A DNA stretch of 52,947 nucleotides from Serratia sp. M24T3 (GTDB lineage Bacteria; Pseudomonadota; Gammaproteobacteria; Enterobacterales; Enterobacteriaceae): assembly GCF_000257645.1 (NCBI RefSeq), contig NZ_AJHJ01000033.1:1-52947 (forward strand). The letters run 5' to 3'. How positions within the stretch are numbered: the first letter of the stretch is position 1; each line of letters begins with the position of its first letter. The translations under genes were made by a program, and so were the position numbers. The notes beneath the pieces were generated by a model. It did no database searches. It had not been told where the DNA came from and was given only the letters and a program-made list of their open reading frames with translations. Positions 39,507-51,234 of the stretch are shown in pieces.

Positions 39507-40295
39507 ATGACCACCTCACGCATGCCAGCGCTGTTTCTTGGGCACGGTAGCCCGATGAACGTGCTCGAAGACAACATTTATACTCGTGCCTGGGAAGCGC
39601 TGGGGCAAAACTTGCCGCGTCCGAAAGCCATACTTGCCGTTTCTGCCCACTGGTACACCCGAGGCACTGCCGTTACTGCGATGGAACATCCACGTACTAT
39701 TCACGACTTTGGCGCTTTTCCGCAGGCGCTGTTTGATAAACGCTATCCGGCACCGGGTTCACCGGCGTTGGCGAAACGGGTACAAGAATTGCTCGAGCCG
39801 ATTGATGTCATTGCTGATACCGGTGAGTGGGGCTTCGACCACGGATCCTGGGGCGTGTTGATCAAGATGTATCCTGATGCGGATATCCCGATGATCCAGC
39901 TCAGCATCGATGGAACAAAACCAGCCGAATATCATTATCAACTGGGTAAAAAGCTGGCAGCACTGCGTGAAGAAGGCGTGATGATCGTCGCCAGCGGCAA
40001 CGTGGTGCATAATTTGCGGATGGTGAAATGGGAAGGCAATGCCGCCCCTTATCCTTGGGCTGAATCCTTCGAGCAGTTTGTAGAAGATAATTTAGAGTGG
40101 AAAGGCGAAGCGAAGGATCATCCGTTGGTCAATTTTATGCAGCATGAAGGCGGCGCGCTGTCGAACCCAACGCCCGATCACTATTTACCATTACTGTATT
40201 TATTGGGATCGTGGGACGGCGTAGAGCCCATCACCAAGCCAACTGAAGGGATCGTGATGAGCTCGCTGAGCATGCTTTCGGTGCAGCTTGGTTAA
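39507..40295 (+). CDS. ygiD: YgiD, DODA-type extradiol ring-cleavage dioxygenase
   Basis: A 262-residue LigB-type extradiol dioxygenase; E. coli YgiD cleaves L-DOPA. Metal-ligand histidines lie in L-G-H-G-S-P near 14, S-A-H-W near 49, and V-V-H-N-L near 168; D-H-G-S-W near 113 is also conserved. The start is ATG 39507, with TAAGGA upstream; an in-frame upstream start at 39474 is less likely. It converges on ygiC. Confidence 0.93.
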   Translation: MTTSRMPALFLGHGSPMNVLEDNIYTRAWEALGQNLPRPKAILAVSAHWYTRGTAVTAMEHPRTIHDFGAFPQALFDKRYPAPGSPALAKRVQELLEPIDVIADTGEWGFDHGSWGVLIKMYPDADIPMIQLSIDGTKPAEYHYQLGKKLAALREEGVMIVASGNVVHNLRMVKWEGNAAPYPWAESFEQFVEDNLEWKGEAKDHPLVNFMQHEGGALSNPTPDHYLPLLYLLGSWDGVEPITKPTEGIVMSSLSMLSVQLG

Positions 40296-40306
40296 GTCAA
40301 AGATCG

Positions 40307-41467
40307 CTAATCTATAATGCTATGCGGATAGAAGCGCGAGAGATCCTGGGTGATCAGCGCTCTGTCTTCACGCAGTCCGATGCCGCAAGGTTTGTCGTTG
40401 ATTAACCAACTGCCGATCAGCGTATAGCTGTCGTTGAAGCGCGGCATCGGGCAATACTCTTGCACGATCATTCCTTCTTTACCGTAAGGGCCGTCCGCGC
40501 TGGCGAGCTCTTTACCGTTTTCAATGATACGGATGTTTGCCCCCTCGCGAGAGAACAGCGGCTTTATTACATAACTGTTCATCGGCGGATGCGCATCGTC
40601 GGCAAAGTAGGACTCGAGCAGGTTAGGGTGATTCGGAAACATCTCCCACAACAGCGGCAGCAAGGCTTTGTTGGAAATAATGGCCTTCCATGCTGGCTCA
40701 AGCCAGCGCACACCGGCATCTTCGAGCTTGGTGGAGAACGTCTCACGAAACATGAATTCCCATGGATAGAGCTTGAACAGATTACTGATGATCTGATCTT
40801 GTGGATCGGTAAACTGCCCGCGTTCTCCAAGGCCTATCTCTTCTATATAAAGAAACTCGCTGGCCAGCCCGGCTTCGAGCGCACAGTCCTGCAAATATTG
40901 CACTGTTCCGCGATCTTCCTCGGTGTCCTGACAGCAGGCAAAATGCAGCAGCGAAAAACCGTGCTGGTTTTTCAGCTCGGTAAAACGTTCAATCAGCTTT
41001 TCCTGCATGCTATTAAACTGATCGGCATTTGGCGGAAGGTTGCCTGCAGCTATCTGATCTTCAAGCCATAGCCACTGGAAAAACGCTGCTTCATAAAGCG
41101 AGGTTGGCGTATCGGCATTGTTCTCCAGCAGTTTCGGAGGATTAACGCCGTCGTAAACCAGATCCAGCCGCGAGTAGAGCGAAGGCTGTTGTGCGCGCCA
41201 TGAGGCTCTGACAAATTCCCAAACGTGCCGGGGAATTTGAAACTTCGCCATCAATTCATCACTGTTGACCACGCGCTCGACGACTTTAAGGCACATCTGG
41301 TGCAGCTCGGCGGTGGCATCTTCAATCTGATCGATCTGGGCCATCGTGAATTGATAATAAGCATCCTCACACCAGTAAGGTTCGCCGTACATGGTGTGAA
41401 AATTGAAACCAAACTCAGTGGCTTTCTCGCGCCAATTCGGGCGTTCTTGCAGGGCTACGCGTTTCAT
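40307..41467 (-). CDS. ygiC: YgiC, glutathionylspermidine synthase-like ATP-grasp protein
   Basis: A 386-residue ATP-grasp ligase of the glutathionylspermidine-synthase-like (GSP_synth) family, the same length as in E. coli. Family features are D-G[14 protein letters not shown] near 105-120, the ATP-binding [10 protein letters not shown] near 306, and the C-terminal acidic segment. It lacks the amidase domain of full Gsp enzymes, and the native substrate is not established. Only two bases separate it from the ygiB stop, so the two are co-transcribed. Confidence 0.93.
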   Translation of the reverse strand: MKRVALQERPNWREKATEFGFNFHTMYGEPYWCEDAYYQFTMAQIDQIEDATAELHQMCLKVVERVVNSDELMAKFQIPRHVWEFVRASWRAQQPSLYSRLDLVYDGVNPPKLLENNADTPTSLYEAAFFQWLWLEDQIAAGNLPPNADQFNSMQEKLIERFTELKNQHGFSLLHFACCQDTEEDRGTVQYLQDCALEAGLASEFLYIEEIGLGERGQFTDPQDQIISNLFKLYPWEFMFRETFSTKLEDAGVRWLEPAWKAIISNKALLPLLWEMFPNHPNLLESYFADDAHPPMNSYVIKPLFSREGANIRIIENGKELASADGPYGKEGMIVQEYCPMPRFNDSYTLIGSWLINDKPCGIGLREDRALITQDLSRFYPHSIID

Positions 41468-41469
41468 TA

Positions 41470-42132
41470 TTAGCCACCCATACTGCGCATTGGCGTGCGA
41501 GTTGCCGATGCTGCACTGCGCTGCATTGAGGTTTGTTTAGCGACGCTTTCGCCAAAACCACCGCGAGTTACGGTGCTGGTGGTAGCGGGTTTAGGTGCCA
41601 TGGCTGAAGGCGGAACGTTCATGCTGCGGCCAGAAGTTGCCGGGCCGTAGCTTTTACCTGTGGCATCAACAAACTTGCCGTTCGCCGGGCTGCCCGCTGA
41701 TTTCGAGGTGAACAACGGCTGCTGCGCGTATCCACCGCCGCCCATCATGCGACCCATCATAAAACCGGCCATCAATGGCATCCACATGCTGCCGCCCGAT
41801 TGCGATTCGGCGTTCATACCCGCCTGGGCTGGGGCTTGGGTACACTGATTTTCACCGAATTCGGCAACACAGTCAGCGCGATTGGCATATTTAGGCGCGG
41901 TTTTAGCAGCTTCAACTTTTGCGTCGCTAAAAGCCTTGGTGCATTGCGCGCTGTTAGACGGATTAGCCTTGGAACAGTCATCCGCATTCTGATACATCGA
42001 AACTTTATCATCGCTTTTTTCGCAGGCGCTGAGCATGAAAACGGCGCTGATTGCCACAGCAACAGGGGTAATTCGCGAGCTACGCCAGGATTTCCGGAAG
42101 GTAGCCAGATTAATATTTTGTGTCCGTTTCAT
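41470..42132 (-). CDS. ygiB: YgiB, DUF1190 lipoprotein
   Basis: A 220-residue predicted lipoprotein close to E. coli YgiB (223). An N-terminal basic region is followed by a hydrophobic helix and the lipobox L-S-A-C, putting the lipidated cysteine at 37. The central part has paired cysteines (C53, C64 and others near 88 and 96), then a Gly/Met-rich stretch and a low-complexity Ser/Thr/Ala tail ending M-G-G. It forms a unit with ygiC; in E. coli both lie next to tolC and are co-regulated with it. Function is unknown. Confidence 0.93.
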   Translation of the reverse strand: MKRTQNINLATFRKSWRSSRITPVAVAISAVFMLSACEKSDDKVSMYQNADDCSKANPSNSAQCTKAFSDAKVEAAKTAPKYANRADCVAEFGENQCTQAPAQAGMNAESQSGGSMWMPLMAGFMMGRMMGGGGYAQQPLFTSKSAGSPANGKFVDATGKSYGPATSGRSMNVPPSAMAPKPATTSTVTRGGFGESVAKQTSMQRSAASATRTPMRSMGG

Positions 42133-42306
42133 TTTATAGATCCCATAGACGGGCTTTTTCGCCCTTTCCCAGAGTAACTTACATTTGTAACAGAATAAGA
42201 ATAAGGTAAAGATGCTTACTATTAAAGCAGGAAAGGCAAACGTTACGAGACTTTACGTTCAGACGTGAAATAACTCGCGAAACGGCTATTTTAGGAAATC
42301 AGAAAG

Positions 42307-42336
42307 TAAAAACCGCCCAACAAAGGCGGTTTTTTA
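42307..42336 (-). terminator. Intrinsic terminator of tolC
   Basis: On the minus strand AAAACCGCC-TTTGTTG-GGCGGTTTTT, 45 bp after the tolC stop. It separates tolC from ygiB-ygiC, which would then need their own promoter or read-through. Confidence 0.88.
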
Positions 42337-42380
42337 GATTCTTGATATCTGCAAGTGAGCGGCTATCAAGGACATAAACA

Positions 42381-43886
42381 TTAGTTTTGGAAAGGATTAC
42401 CGCTCTTTTTAGCACTTTTAGGAGCAACTCGATCGCTGGCACGAACAACCGGAGCTGTTGGAAGTGGCGCGGCCTGTGGCGTGACGTCATTGTCATAGCC
42501 GTCAGCCGCCGCGTTTTGCTGTGGCGTTTCCGGCGCAACCTGTTCAGGGTTGGTCGAAACGGGCACGCTCAGGAAACCATTAAGCGCCAGCAAATCATTT
42601 TCATTAAGCGTGCCGAGTGCTGATTTTACGTTAAGCTGATTAATAAGGTAGGTATAGCGCGCACTGGAAAGTTCCTGCTTGGCGTTATAAAGCGTCGTGG
42701 TGGCATCGAGTACGTCAACGATAGTACGCGTGCCGACTTTATAACCGGCTTCTGAAGCATCGAGAGAGCTTTGCGCAGAAACCACAGCCTGCCGATAAGC
42801 ATTAATGCTGCTGATCGACGCGGAAATATTGTTAAAGGAGGAACGGACAGTTTGCACCATGCTACGGTAGGCGCTTTCTAGCTGTTCGCTGTAGGACAAG
42901 AAGCTCAACTGCGCCTGCTTGACCTGCGAAGTAACCTGACCGCCACTATAAATTGGGATAGTCAGGCTCAGGCCGACCTTGTTATCGCCAGCGATAGAGT
43001 CATCGTAGCCATTTAACGGACCGGTTCTGCTGCCGTTATATTTAGTGTTGGTGAGGCCGGTCGACGCTGTCAGATCCAGCGTTGGCATATGGCCTGCTTC
43101 ATAATAGCGAATTTCTTCACGCGCCAAATCCTGTGACAGGCGCGCCGAAAGCAGGGTGAGATTGCGATTCTCGCCTTCTTTCAACAGCTTTTGCACCGGC
43201 TCTGGTCGCTGAGTATTGAAGGTGTTGATATTCAACGAAGCCAGCTGTGGATAGTAAACGCCGGTAACCTGACGCAATACTTCAATGTAATTATCCAAAG
43301 CGTTACGGGCAGTAACTTCGTTGGCCAACACGGTGTCATAGGAGGAACGGGCGTTTTGCACATCAGTGATGGCAACCAGGCCAACGCCAAAACGCTGGGT
43401 AGTCTGATCCAATTCGCGATAAACCGCCTGTTTCTGAGCTTCGACATAGGTGAGTGCATCAATCGCACTCAAAACGTTGAAATAGGCGGTGGCGGTGTTC
43501 AGAATAAGAGTCTGCTGCGCGGTCTGATAGGTGACATCGGCAATGCCGGCAGTTTTTTCCTGCAATGTCAGCGAGCGCCATTTAGACATATCAAATATTG
43601 TCTGCGTTAACTGCAAAGCTCCGCTGGCGACTTTACTGTTTACCCCATTGGCATCACGGTAACCGTTGGTGTAATCATAATCGAGCCCTAATCCGAGCTG
43701 TGGCAGCAACGGGCTGCGTGCTTCATTAATTTTCTCGAATGCAGCATCGCGCGTTGCGGCAGAAGCTCGCAAATCCGGGTTACTTTCCCTGGCTTGCTTA
43801 TATACCTGCATGAGATTTTCAGCCTGGCTTACCGTGCTGAAGCCGCCGAGGCCCAGCATGATGAGAATAGGGAGCAGTTTCTTCAT
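42381..43886 (-). CDS. tolC: TolC, outer-membrane efflux and type I secretion channel
   Basis: A 501-residue outer-membrane efflux protein that forms the trimeric exit duct for AcrAB-type pumps and type I secretion. The signal peptide (about 1-22, cleavage after V-S-Q-A) is followed by the duplicated structural repeats, e.g. A-x-A-x-R-D-A-A-F-E-K-I-N-E-A-R-S-P-L-L-P near 40 and V-G-T-R-T-I-V-D-V-L-D-A-T near 375-385. The Ala/Pro-rich C-terminal tail ends N-P-F-Q-N. The ATG whose complement ends at 43886 has AAGGA six bases upstream. The frame remains open for 15 more codons to an ATG at 43931. Confidence 0.97.
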   Translation of the reverse strand: MKKLLPILIMLGLGGFSTVSQAENLMQVYKQARESNPDLRASAATRDAAFEKINEARSPLLPQLGLGLDYDYTNGYRDANGVNSKVASGALQLTQTIFDMSKWRSLTLQEKTAGIADVTYQTAQQTLILNTATAYFNVLSAIDALTYVEAQKQAVYRELDQTTQRFGVGLVAITDVQNARSSYDTVLANEVTARNALDNYIEVLRQVTGVYYPQLASLNINTFNTQRPEPVQKLLKEGENRNLTLLSARLSQDLAREEIRYYEAGHMPTLDLTASTGLTNTKYNGSRTGPLNGYDDSIAGDNKVGLSLTIPIYSGGQVTSQVKQAQLSFLSYSEQLESAYRSMVQTVRSSFNNISASISSINAYRQAVVSAQSSLDASEAGYKVGTRTIVDVLDATTTLYNAKQELSSARYTYLINQLNVKSALGTLNENDLLALNGFLSVPVSTNPEQVAPETPQQNAAADGYDNDVTPQAAPLPTAPVVRASDRVAPKSAKKSGNPFQN

Positions 43887-43981
43887 TTGCATTCCTTGTA
43901 GTGCAGCAATGTTATTATTTAGTGCTGTCATTAACCATTGAGGTATCGACGCGGATACTAGCAGAGACCTGTGAGCAAATT

Positions 43982-44000
43982 ATGTGGCCTTAAGTGCCCT
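43982..44000 (-). promoter_or_regulatory. Possible Mar/SoxS/Rob box upstream of tolC
   Basis: On the minus strand AGGGCACTTAAGGCCACAT fits the marbox pattern (AYNGCACNNWNNRYYAAAY) except at two defined positions. It lies about 100 bp upstream of the tolC start. E. coli tolC is activated by MarA, SoxS and Rob, which makes the match plausible. Confidence 0.4.
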
Positions 44001-44117
44001 CTCACTCGCGCGAATCCAAATCTAACACAAAAAACCTTGATTATTATTACCGCGTCTTCATCTAAATTATCTCTGTTGAAGATAATTTACCTTTAACCAC
44101 TGACAGGGCGAGGCCGA

Positions 44118-44753
44118 ATGAGTAATTTTAAACATTCTCCAGTGCGTCTCGGCAAGAAAGATGTCGAGATTATTGCAGTTGAGAACCGCTATCAGGGATT
44201 TTTCGCAATTAACGCGTATCGGTTTCGCCATCGTCTGTTTAATGGTGAAATGAGCGGCGAGGTGGTACGGGAAGTGTTCGAACGTGGCCATGCTGCGGTG
44301 CTGCTTCCTTATGATCCGCTACGCGATGAGGTCGTGCTGATTGAACAAATTCGCCTGCCTGCCATGGAAAGCAGCGACACCCCCTGGCTACTCGAGATGG
44401 TGGCCGGTATTATTGAAGAGGGTGAATCAGTAGAAGATGTCGCCCGCCGCGAAGCATCGGAAGAAGCCGGCATCATCGTTGGGCGCTGCAAACCCGCACT
44501 GAGTTATCTGGCCAGTCCGGGTGGCACCAGTGAGCGTCTTTCTATTATGATCGGCGAGGTTGATGCCTCTACGGCAAAAGGAATTCATGGTCTGGAAACT
44601 GAAAATGAAGACATCCAGGTGCATGTGGTTAGCCGGGAACAGGCTTACCGCTGGGTGGAAGAAGGAGCAATAGATAATGCTGCGTCAGTGATTGCCTTAC
44701 AGTGGCTGGCTCTGCACCATGAATCCTTGAAAAAAGAATGGGCTAAAGAATGA
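44118..44753 (+). CDS. nudF: NudF, ADP-ribose pyrophosphatase
   Basis: A 211-residue Nudix hydrolase that splits ADP-ribose into AMP and ribose 5-phosphate. The Nudix box is complete: G97, E103, R111-E112, E115-E116 and G118 in the pattern G-x5-E-x7-R-E-U-x-E-E-x-G-U. First gene of a tight nudF-yqiB-cpdA-yqiA-parE run, overlapping yqiB by four bases. It is divergent from tolC, as in E. coli. Confidence 0.96.
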   Translation: MSNFKHSPVRLGKKDVEIIAVENRYQGFFAINAYRFRHRLFNGEMSGEVVREVFERGHAAVLLPYDPLRDEVVLIEQIRLPAMESSDTPWLLEMVAGIIEEGESVEDVARREASEEAGIIVGRCKPALSYLASPGGTSERLSIMIGEVDASTAKGIHGLETENEDIQVHVVSREQAYRWVEEGAIDNAASVIALQWLALHHESLKKEWAKE

Positions 44754-45175
44754 TAAAGCGCTATGTACCCGATTTCCCTGAAATGATGCGATTGTGCGAA
44801 ACCAACTTTGCACAGCTGCGCCGTTTGCTGCCTCGTAACGATGAAGTGGGGCAGACGGTGACCTATCAGGTGACTAACGCGACCTACCAGTTAAAAATTC
44901 TGGAATCGACACGCTATACTTCACTGGTCGAGATCAAGCAAACCGTTCCGGCCGTTAGCTATTGGAGCCTGCCTTCAATGAGCGTGCGTCTTTATCATGA
45001 TGCAATGGTTGCTGAAGTGTGTGCGAGCCAACAGATCTTTCGCTTCAAGGCACGCTATGATTATCCTAATAAAAAGTTGCATCAGCGTGACGAAAAGCAT
45101 CAAATTAACCAGTTTCTAGCCGATTGGTTGCGCTATTGCCTGGCGCATGGAGCTATGCCAGTTCCGGTTTATTAG
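44750..45175 (+). CDS. yqiB: YqiB, DUF1249 protein
   Basis: A 141-residue protein close to E. coli YqiB (140). It starts inside the end of nudF with an ATGA overlap and keeps the family's features: [13 protein letters not shown]-x-N near 4-18 and [12 protein letters not shown] near 100. It has no signal peptide or membrane helix. Molecular function is unknown. Confidence 0.94.
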   Translation: MIKRYVPDFPEMMRLCETNFAQLRRLLPRNDEVGQTVTYQVTNATYQLKILESTRYTSLVEIKQTVPAVSYWSLPSMSVRLYHDAMVAEVCASQQIFRFKARYDYPNKKLHQRDEKHQINQFLADWLRYCLAHGAMPVPVY

Positions 45176-45202
45176 ACAGACTTTGATAACAAAGGATCGA
45201 AT

Positions 45203-46030
45203 TTGGAAAGCCTGTTTGAGCTGCCTTTGGTAGATGGGGCCAAAGTCAGGATACTGCAGATAACAGACACTCATCTTTTTGCGGGTGAAGACCAGACTTT
45301 GCTGGGCGTGAATACTTTTCGCAGCTATCGAGCCGTGCTGGACGCCATCTGCGCGCAGCAACGCGAGGTTGACCTGATTGCTGCAACCGGCGATCTCGCC
45401 CAGGATCAGTCGCTTGAGGCCTATCACCATTTTGCCCGGGGCGTGAGCCGTCTTAATGCCCCTTGCGTCTGGTTGCCCGGAAATCACGATTTTCAACCGG
45501 CGATGGTTGACGCGCTGGCAGAAGCAGAGATCAGGCCGTCCAAACAGGTGCTACTAGGCAAAAACTGGCAGGTTTTGCTGCTTGATACTCAGGTTTTTGG
45601 CGTGCCTCATGGCGAACTCAGCGAGTATCAGCTTGAATGGATGACCCGCTGCCTCGACCAGTTCCCCGAGCGTTTTACTCTGATTATGCTCCATCACCAT
45701 CCGCTGCCTTCGGGCTGTACCTGGCTGGATCAGCACAGCCTGCGCAACGCCCACACGCTGGCGTCAGTGCTGGAAGATTACCCTAAGGTATCGACGCTGA
45801 TTTGCGGACATATCCATCAGGAACTTGATCTCGACTGGTACGGCAAGCGACTGTATGCAACGCCTTCCACCTGCGTGCAGTTTAAACCGCACTGCACCAA
45901 TTTCACTCTGGACTCAGTGGCACCCGGCTGGCGGTATCTTACGCTACATCCTGACGGAAACGTCGAGACCGAAGTCTGCCGTTTGCAAAGCGATGAGTTC
46001 AGCCCTGACGCCGATGCGGAAGGTTATTAA
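45203..46030 (+). CDS. cpdA: CpdA, 3',5'-cyclic-AMP phosphodiesterase
   Basis: A 275-residue class III cAMP phosphodiesterase (calcineurin-like metallophosphoesterase). The metal ligands are in the expected places: D22 and H24 (D-T-H), D64 (G-D-L), N94 and H95 (G-N-H-D), H164 (H-H-H-P), H203 and H205 (G-H-I-H). The start codon is TTG, preceded by AAAGGATCGAAT; this gives the M-E-S-L N-terminus of E. coli CpdA, which also uses TTG. It overlaps yqiA by one base. Confidence 0.96.
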   Translation: MESLFELPLVDGAKVRILQITDTHLFAGEDQTLLGVNTFRSYRAVLDAICAQQREVDLIAATGDLAQDQSLEAYHHFARGVSRLNAPCVWLPGNHDFQPAMVDALAEAEIRPSKQVLLGKNWQVLLLDTQVFGVPHGELSEYQLEWMTRCLDQFPERFTLIMLHHHPLPSGCTWLDQHSLRNAHTLASVLEDYPKVSTLICGHIHQELDLDWYGKRLYATPSTCVQFKPHCTNFTLDSVAPGWRYLTLHPDGNVETEVCRLQSDEFSPDADAEGY

Positions 46031-46611
46031 TGAGCACCTTGCTGTATTTGCACGGTTTTAACAGTTCTCCCCATTCTGCCAAGGCTACGGCGATGAAAAA
46101 TTGGCTGGCCGAGCATCACCCGCACATCGAGATGCTGGTGCCGCAGCTTTTGCCATTCCCAGCCGATGCCGCAGAGCAGCTAGAGAAGCTGGTGATGGAT
46201 AAATCCGGCGAGCGGATCGGCATTGTCGGTTCGTCGCTTGGGGGGTTTTACGCTACCTGGCTGTCGCAATGCTTTACATTACCCGCGGTGGTGGTTAACC
46301 CGGCGGTTAGACCTTATGAACTTTTAATCGACTATCTCGGTGTGAATCACAACCCCTACACCGGCCAGCAATATGTGTTAGAGTCTCGCCATGTTTACGA
46401 TCTCAAAGTGATGCAGATCGAGCCTTTAGAGTCACCGGATTTACTCTGGTTACTCCAGCAAACCGGCGATGAGACCCTCGATTACCGTCAGGCCCTGTCG
46501 TATTATACGTCGTGCCGCCAGACCGTAGAACCCGAGGGTAATCATGCATTTGTCGGGTTTGAACGTTATTTCTCACCGATTGTGGATTTCTTGGGGTTGG
46601 CAGCGGAGTAG
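46030..46611 (+). CDS. yqiA: YqiA, alpha/beta-hydrolase esterase
   Basis: A 193-residue alpha/beta hydrolase of the YqiA/UPF0227 group. The oxyanion region [10 protein letters not shown] is at 5-14, the nucleophile is S69 in V-G-S-S-L-G-G-F, and the catalytic histidine lies in E-G-N-H-A-F near 173. E. coli YqiA has esterase activity on short acyl esters; the native substrate is unknown. TAATG overlap with cpdA implies translational coupling. Confidence 0.94.
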   Translation: MSTLLYLHGFNSSPHSAKATAMKNWLAEHHPHIEMLVPQLLPFPADAAEQLEKLVMDKSGERIGIVGSSLGGFYATWLSQCFTLPAVVVNPAVRPYELLIDYLGVNHNPYTGQQYVLESRHVYDLKVMQIEPLESPDLLWLLQQTGDETLDYRQALSYYTSCRQTVEPEGNHAFVGFERYFSPIVDFLGLAAE

Positions 46612-46663
46612 TTTTTGCCAACAACAGTATCGTTCACTCACAACCAGAGCCACGAATTAATAA

Positions 46664-48562
<1,899 letters not shown>

Positions 48563-48587
48563 GCCTCTTGTTATAGACGTCTCAAAA

Positions 48588-48640
48588 CACGCCTTACTGG
48601 CAACTATTTTCTACAGGCAGTATTGTTGCAGTAAGGCGTG
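48588..48640 (-). terminator. Terminator of dcuR whose 5' arm is coding sequence
   Basis: CACGCCTTACTG at 48588-48599 is repeated as its perfect complement at 48629-48640, inside the last codons of dcuR. A further CAAC/GTTG pairing next to a one-base bulge extends the stem to 16 pairs. On the minus strand the hairpin is followed by TTTT. The dcuR stop codon is in the loop. Confidence 0.65.
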
Positions 48641-49327
48641 ATATTCAGACTGTAATCGATAACGGTAAACCGGCCTGCCGGTGACGCCATAGTGAATGCT
48701 GGTGAACAAAATGTTCATCTGCGCCAGCCAAATCAGGTATTTGCGGCAAGAAACGCGCGAAATGCTCACTTCGTTTGCCAGTTCATCCGTTGAAAACTCC
48801 TGGTCAGGATGAGCATCAATCCACTGACAAAGCGTTCTCAGCGTCTGCGCAGTTAATCCTTTGGGTAATTTCTTTTGCTCAGTTTCAGGCTGATTGCCGT
48901 GAATCAGGCGATCGACATCTGCCTGCTGATAAAACGGCTGATTTTCCAGCAGGCGTTTTTTTTGTCGCCAGCCGGTTAGCGCCTCCTCAAAACGCGAAAA
49001 CTGGAAGGGTTTGATCAGATAATCCACCACACCATAGTTCAGAGAGTTTTTAATCGTTGCAGCATCGGCGGCGGAAGAAATGATGATCACATCGAAAGGG
49101 TGCTGCGCGCTGCGCAACTCGGGCAATAAATCCAACCCGTTTTCCTGTTGCATATAAATATCCAGCAAAATCAGGTCAACGGCAGGGTGATGGTGCAGCA
49201 AACGGTCTTTCGCCTGCTGCAACGTTGCAGCGACGCCACAGCAGCTAAAGCCCGGCACCTGGCCGATGTAGCTACGATTTAATTCGGCGACCATGGCATC
49301 ATCGTCAACCACTAATACATTAATCAT
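48611..49327 (-). CDS. dcuR: DcuR, C4-dicarboxylate response regulator
   Basis: A 238-residue CitB-type response regulator. The receiver begins M-I-N-V-L-V-V-D-D-D and has the phosphoacceptor D56 in L-L-L-D-I-Y-M, the K-P-F lysine near 107, and a C-terminal helix-turn-helix (about 180-205, S-T-D-E-L-A-N-E-V-S-I-S-R-V-S). It is near-identical to E. coli DcuR in many stretches, e.g. S-S-A-A-D-A-A-T-I-K and I-H-Y-G-V-T-G-R-P-V-Y. The ATG overlaps the dcuS TGA by one base, so translation is coupled. No dcuB, fumB or citrate genes are adjacent; divergent mqo is the neighbour. Confidence 0.95.
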   Translation of the reverse strand: MINVLVVDDDAMVAELNRSYIGQVPGFSCCGVAATLQQAKDRLLHHHPAVDLILLDIYMQQENGLDLLPELRSAQHPFDVIIISSAADAATIKNSLNYGVVDYLIKPFQFSRFEEALTGWRQKKRLLENQPFYQQADVDRLIHGNQPETEQKKLPKGLTAQTLRTLCQWIDAHPDQEFSTDELANEVSISRVSCRKYLIWLAQMNILFTSIHYGVTGRPVYRYRLQSEYHALLQQYCL

Positions 49328-50958
49328 CAGGTATGGTTTCCTTTTCCCCACGGTAGCTGTACCAGGAATTGAGTGTAAACTTCCGGTTCTGATTCCACCG
49401 TGACAGTGCCGCCCAGGCTATGAATTTGCTGCTCCACCAGAAACAGTCCTACACCACGCTGCTCGCCTTTGGATGAAAAGCCGCGTTCAAAAATGCTCGT
49501 TAAGCGATCGGCGGCGATGCCCGGTCCGTCATCACTGACTTCACATGCCAGCCATCCATTCTGGTAATGCAGCATAACGTGAATTTCCCCCTGCGGCTGG
49601 TGGTCCAGCGCCTCGATTGCATTCTCGATCAGGTTGCCTAACACCGTAATCAGCACCGCGGTCTGCTGCTCGCTGCCATTATCGGGCAGGTCACAAGCCT
49701 CGCTAAGCAGCAGTTTATGCCCGTAACTCTTGGCGCGATCAATTTTGCTGAGCAAGAATCCGGCAATGACAGGCGAGCGAATTTTCCCCTGCAATGCGCC
49801 AATTTCAAGCTGATAATTATTGGCGGTCTTGAGGATAAACTCCTCCAGGCGGGTAAAGTTTTTCATATGCAGCAGGCCAAGAATGACGTGCAGCTTGTTC
49901 ATAAATTCGTGCGAGCGTTCGCGCAGAGCATCGACGTAGTTTACCATGCCGTCCATGCGCTGCATCAGTTGACTGACCTCAGTCTTGTCCCTGAAGGTAC
50001 ACACCGCGCCAATAATTCGCTGGCCGCTGCGCACCGGCACGGTATTGCTAATCAGCACGCGCCCTGCAACGTTTACTTTTTCATCGTGCCAGGCGGTTCC
50101 GTTGTGCAGCGCCTCGCGCAGATGGCTGAGCATCATTGAAGACTCCGGGATCGCATCACCGGTTAGCGGGGTTTCCGCTGCTGTTTCCTGCAACAGATGG
50201 CGCGCAGCCTTGTTGATCAAGGTCACTCGCGAGTGTTCATCTACGGCAATCACCCCTTCTTTGATCGACTCCAGGATCGCCTGTCGCTGTTCAAACAGGG
50301 TCGAAATTTCGTAAGGCTCCAGCCCGAACAAAATTCGTTTCAAGGCTTTAACCAAAATAAAAATGCCCAGCAGGCCAACCAGAGCGCCAAACAGCACGGT
50401 CCAGAGAATATTCCAGCGGCTTTGAGTGATTTGCTGCGTTACGTCATCGAGGGAAATACCCACGGCTACCACGCCAATTTGTTGACGCCGGGCATTGTAA
50501 ATAGGCGTGAAAACGCGCAGCGCCTCAACCAGAACACCATGATTAACAGAGACATTTTCCTGTCCCTTTAACGCTGGAATAAAATCCTCACCGACAAAGT
50601 GCTTACCGATGTTTTGTGGATTCGGGTGCGAGAAGCGAATACCTTGCATATTAATGATGGTGACAAACAGCAGGCAGTCGCGATCTTTCACCTGGGCGGC
50701 AATCGGCTGAATAATATTGCTTTCTGCGGGCAGGGACAGCGCGTGCTGGATTTCCGGCGATGAAGCCAGCGTGCGCGCTACCGCCATCGCTTTGTCCTGC
50801 AGATGCATCTTGGTGAAGTTTTCAATCTGCACGTAATACAGTAAATGCACGCTGAGCAGCACCGTGACAATCACCGCGCCGATCATTAGCGTGACCAGAG
50901 TACTGAGTTTAATTGGGCGTTTGCGCACCGGCTTTTGTTGCGGCTGCTGGCTTGTCAT
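49327..50958 (-). CDS. dcuS: DcuS, C4-dicarboxylate sensor histidine kinase
   Basis: A 543-residue membrane histidine kinase, the same length as E. coli DcuS. Transmembrane helix 1 (about 21-42) is followed by a periplasmic PAS domain whose ligand-binding residues R108, H111, F121 and R148 are all kept, then helix 2 (about 183-203). A cytoplasmic PAS domain (about 215-325) and the kinase core follow, with H350 in R-E-R-S-H-E-F-M-N-K-L-H and ATP-binding motifs N-L-I-E-N-A-I-E-A and D-D-G-P-G-I. It senses fumarate, malate, succinate and similar acids. It normally needs DctA or DcuB as co-sensor; neither is in the window. Confidence 0.95.
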   Translation of the reverse strand: MTSQQPQQKPVRKRPIKLSTLVTLMIGAVIVTVLLSVHLLYYVQIENFTKMHLQDKAMAVARTLASSPEIQHALSLPAESNIIQPIAAQVKDRDCLLFVTIINMQGIRFSHPNPQNIGKHFVGEDFIPALKGQENVSVNHGVLVEALRVFTPIYNARRQQIGVVAVGISLDDVTQQITQSRWNILWTVLFGALVGLLGIFILVKALKRILFGLEPYEISTLFEQRQAILESIKEGVIAVDEHSRVTLINKAARHLLQETAAETPLTGDAIPESSMMLSHLREALHNGTAWHDEKVNVAGRVLISNTVPVRSGQRIIGAVCTFRDKTEVSQLMQRMDGMVNYVDALRERSHEFMNKLHVILGLLHMKNFTRLEEFILKTANNYQLEIGALQGKIRSPVIAGFLLSKIDRAKSYGHKLLLSEACDLPDNGSEQQTAVLITVLGNLIENAIEALDHQPQGEIHVMLHYQNGWLACEVSDDGPGIAADRLTSIFERGFSSKGEQRGVGLFLVEQQIHSLGGTVTVESEPEVYTQFLVQLPWGKGNHT

Positions 50959-51234
50959 GGCGATTCTTTGAAGATTCTTTAAAGAGGGCAGTTTACTGTA
51001 TTTGTTGCAAAACTACGCGGTGAATTAAGGCGGACTATCATCGAAAAATAGCGCACGGAGGGCGATATTATCCTGCTAAATGGCGTGGGTTCTGGCTTCG
51101 AGGTTTTGTAATTAAAGAAACAATAAACCAATATTTTTAATTAAAAAACTAATGATACTTTAACTTATCGATAACAATATCTTAAATTCCACGCACTTTT
51201 TTACTGTCATCAAACAACAAAGTGTAGAACCGGA
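50959..51234. other. Divergent dcuS/mqo promoter region
   Basis: 276 bp, strongly AT-rich near mqo (about 51105-51190), with repeated A/T hexamers of the AATTAAA/TTAATTAAA kind. DcuR sites in E. coli are AT-rich direct repeats, so this could hold DcuR sites, but no firm match can be claimed. No CRP core is present. Confidence 0.4.
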
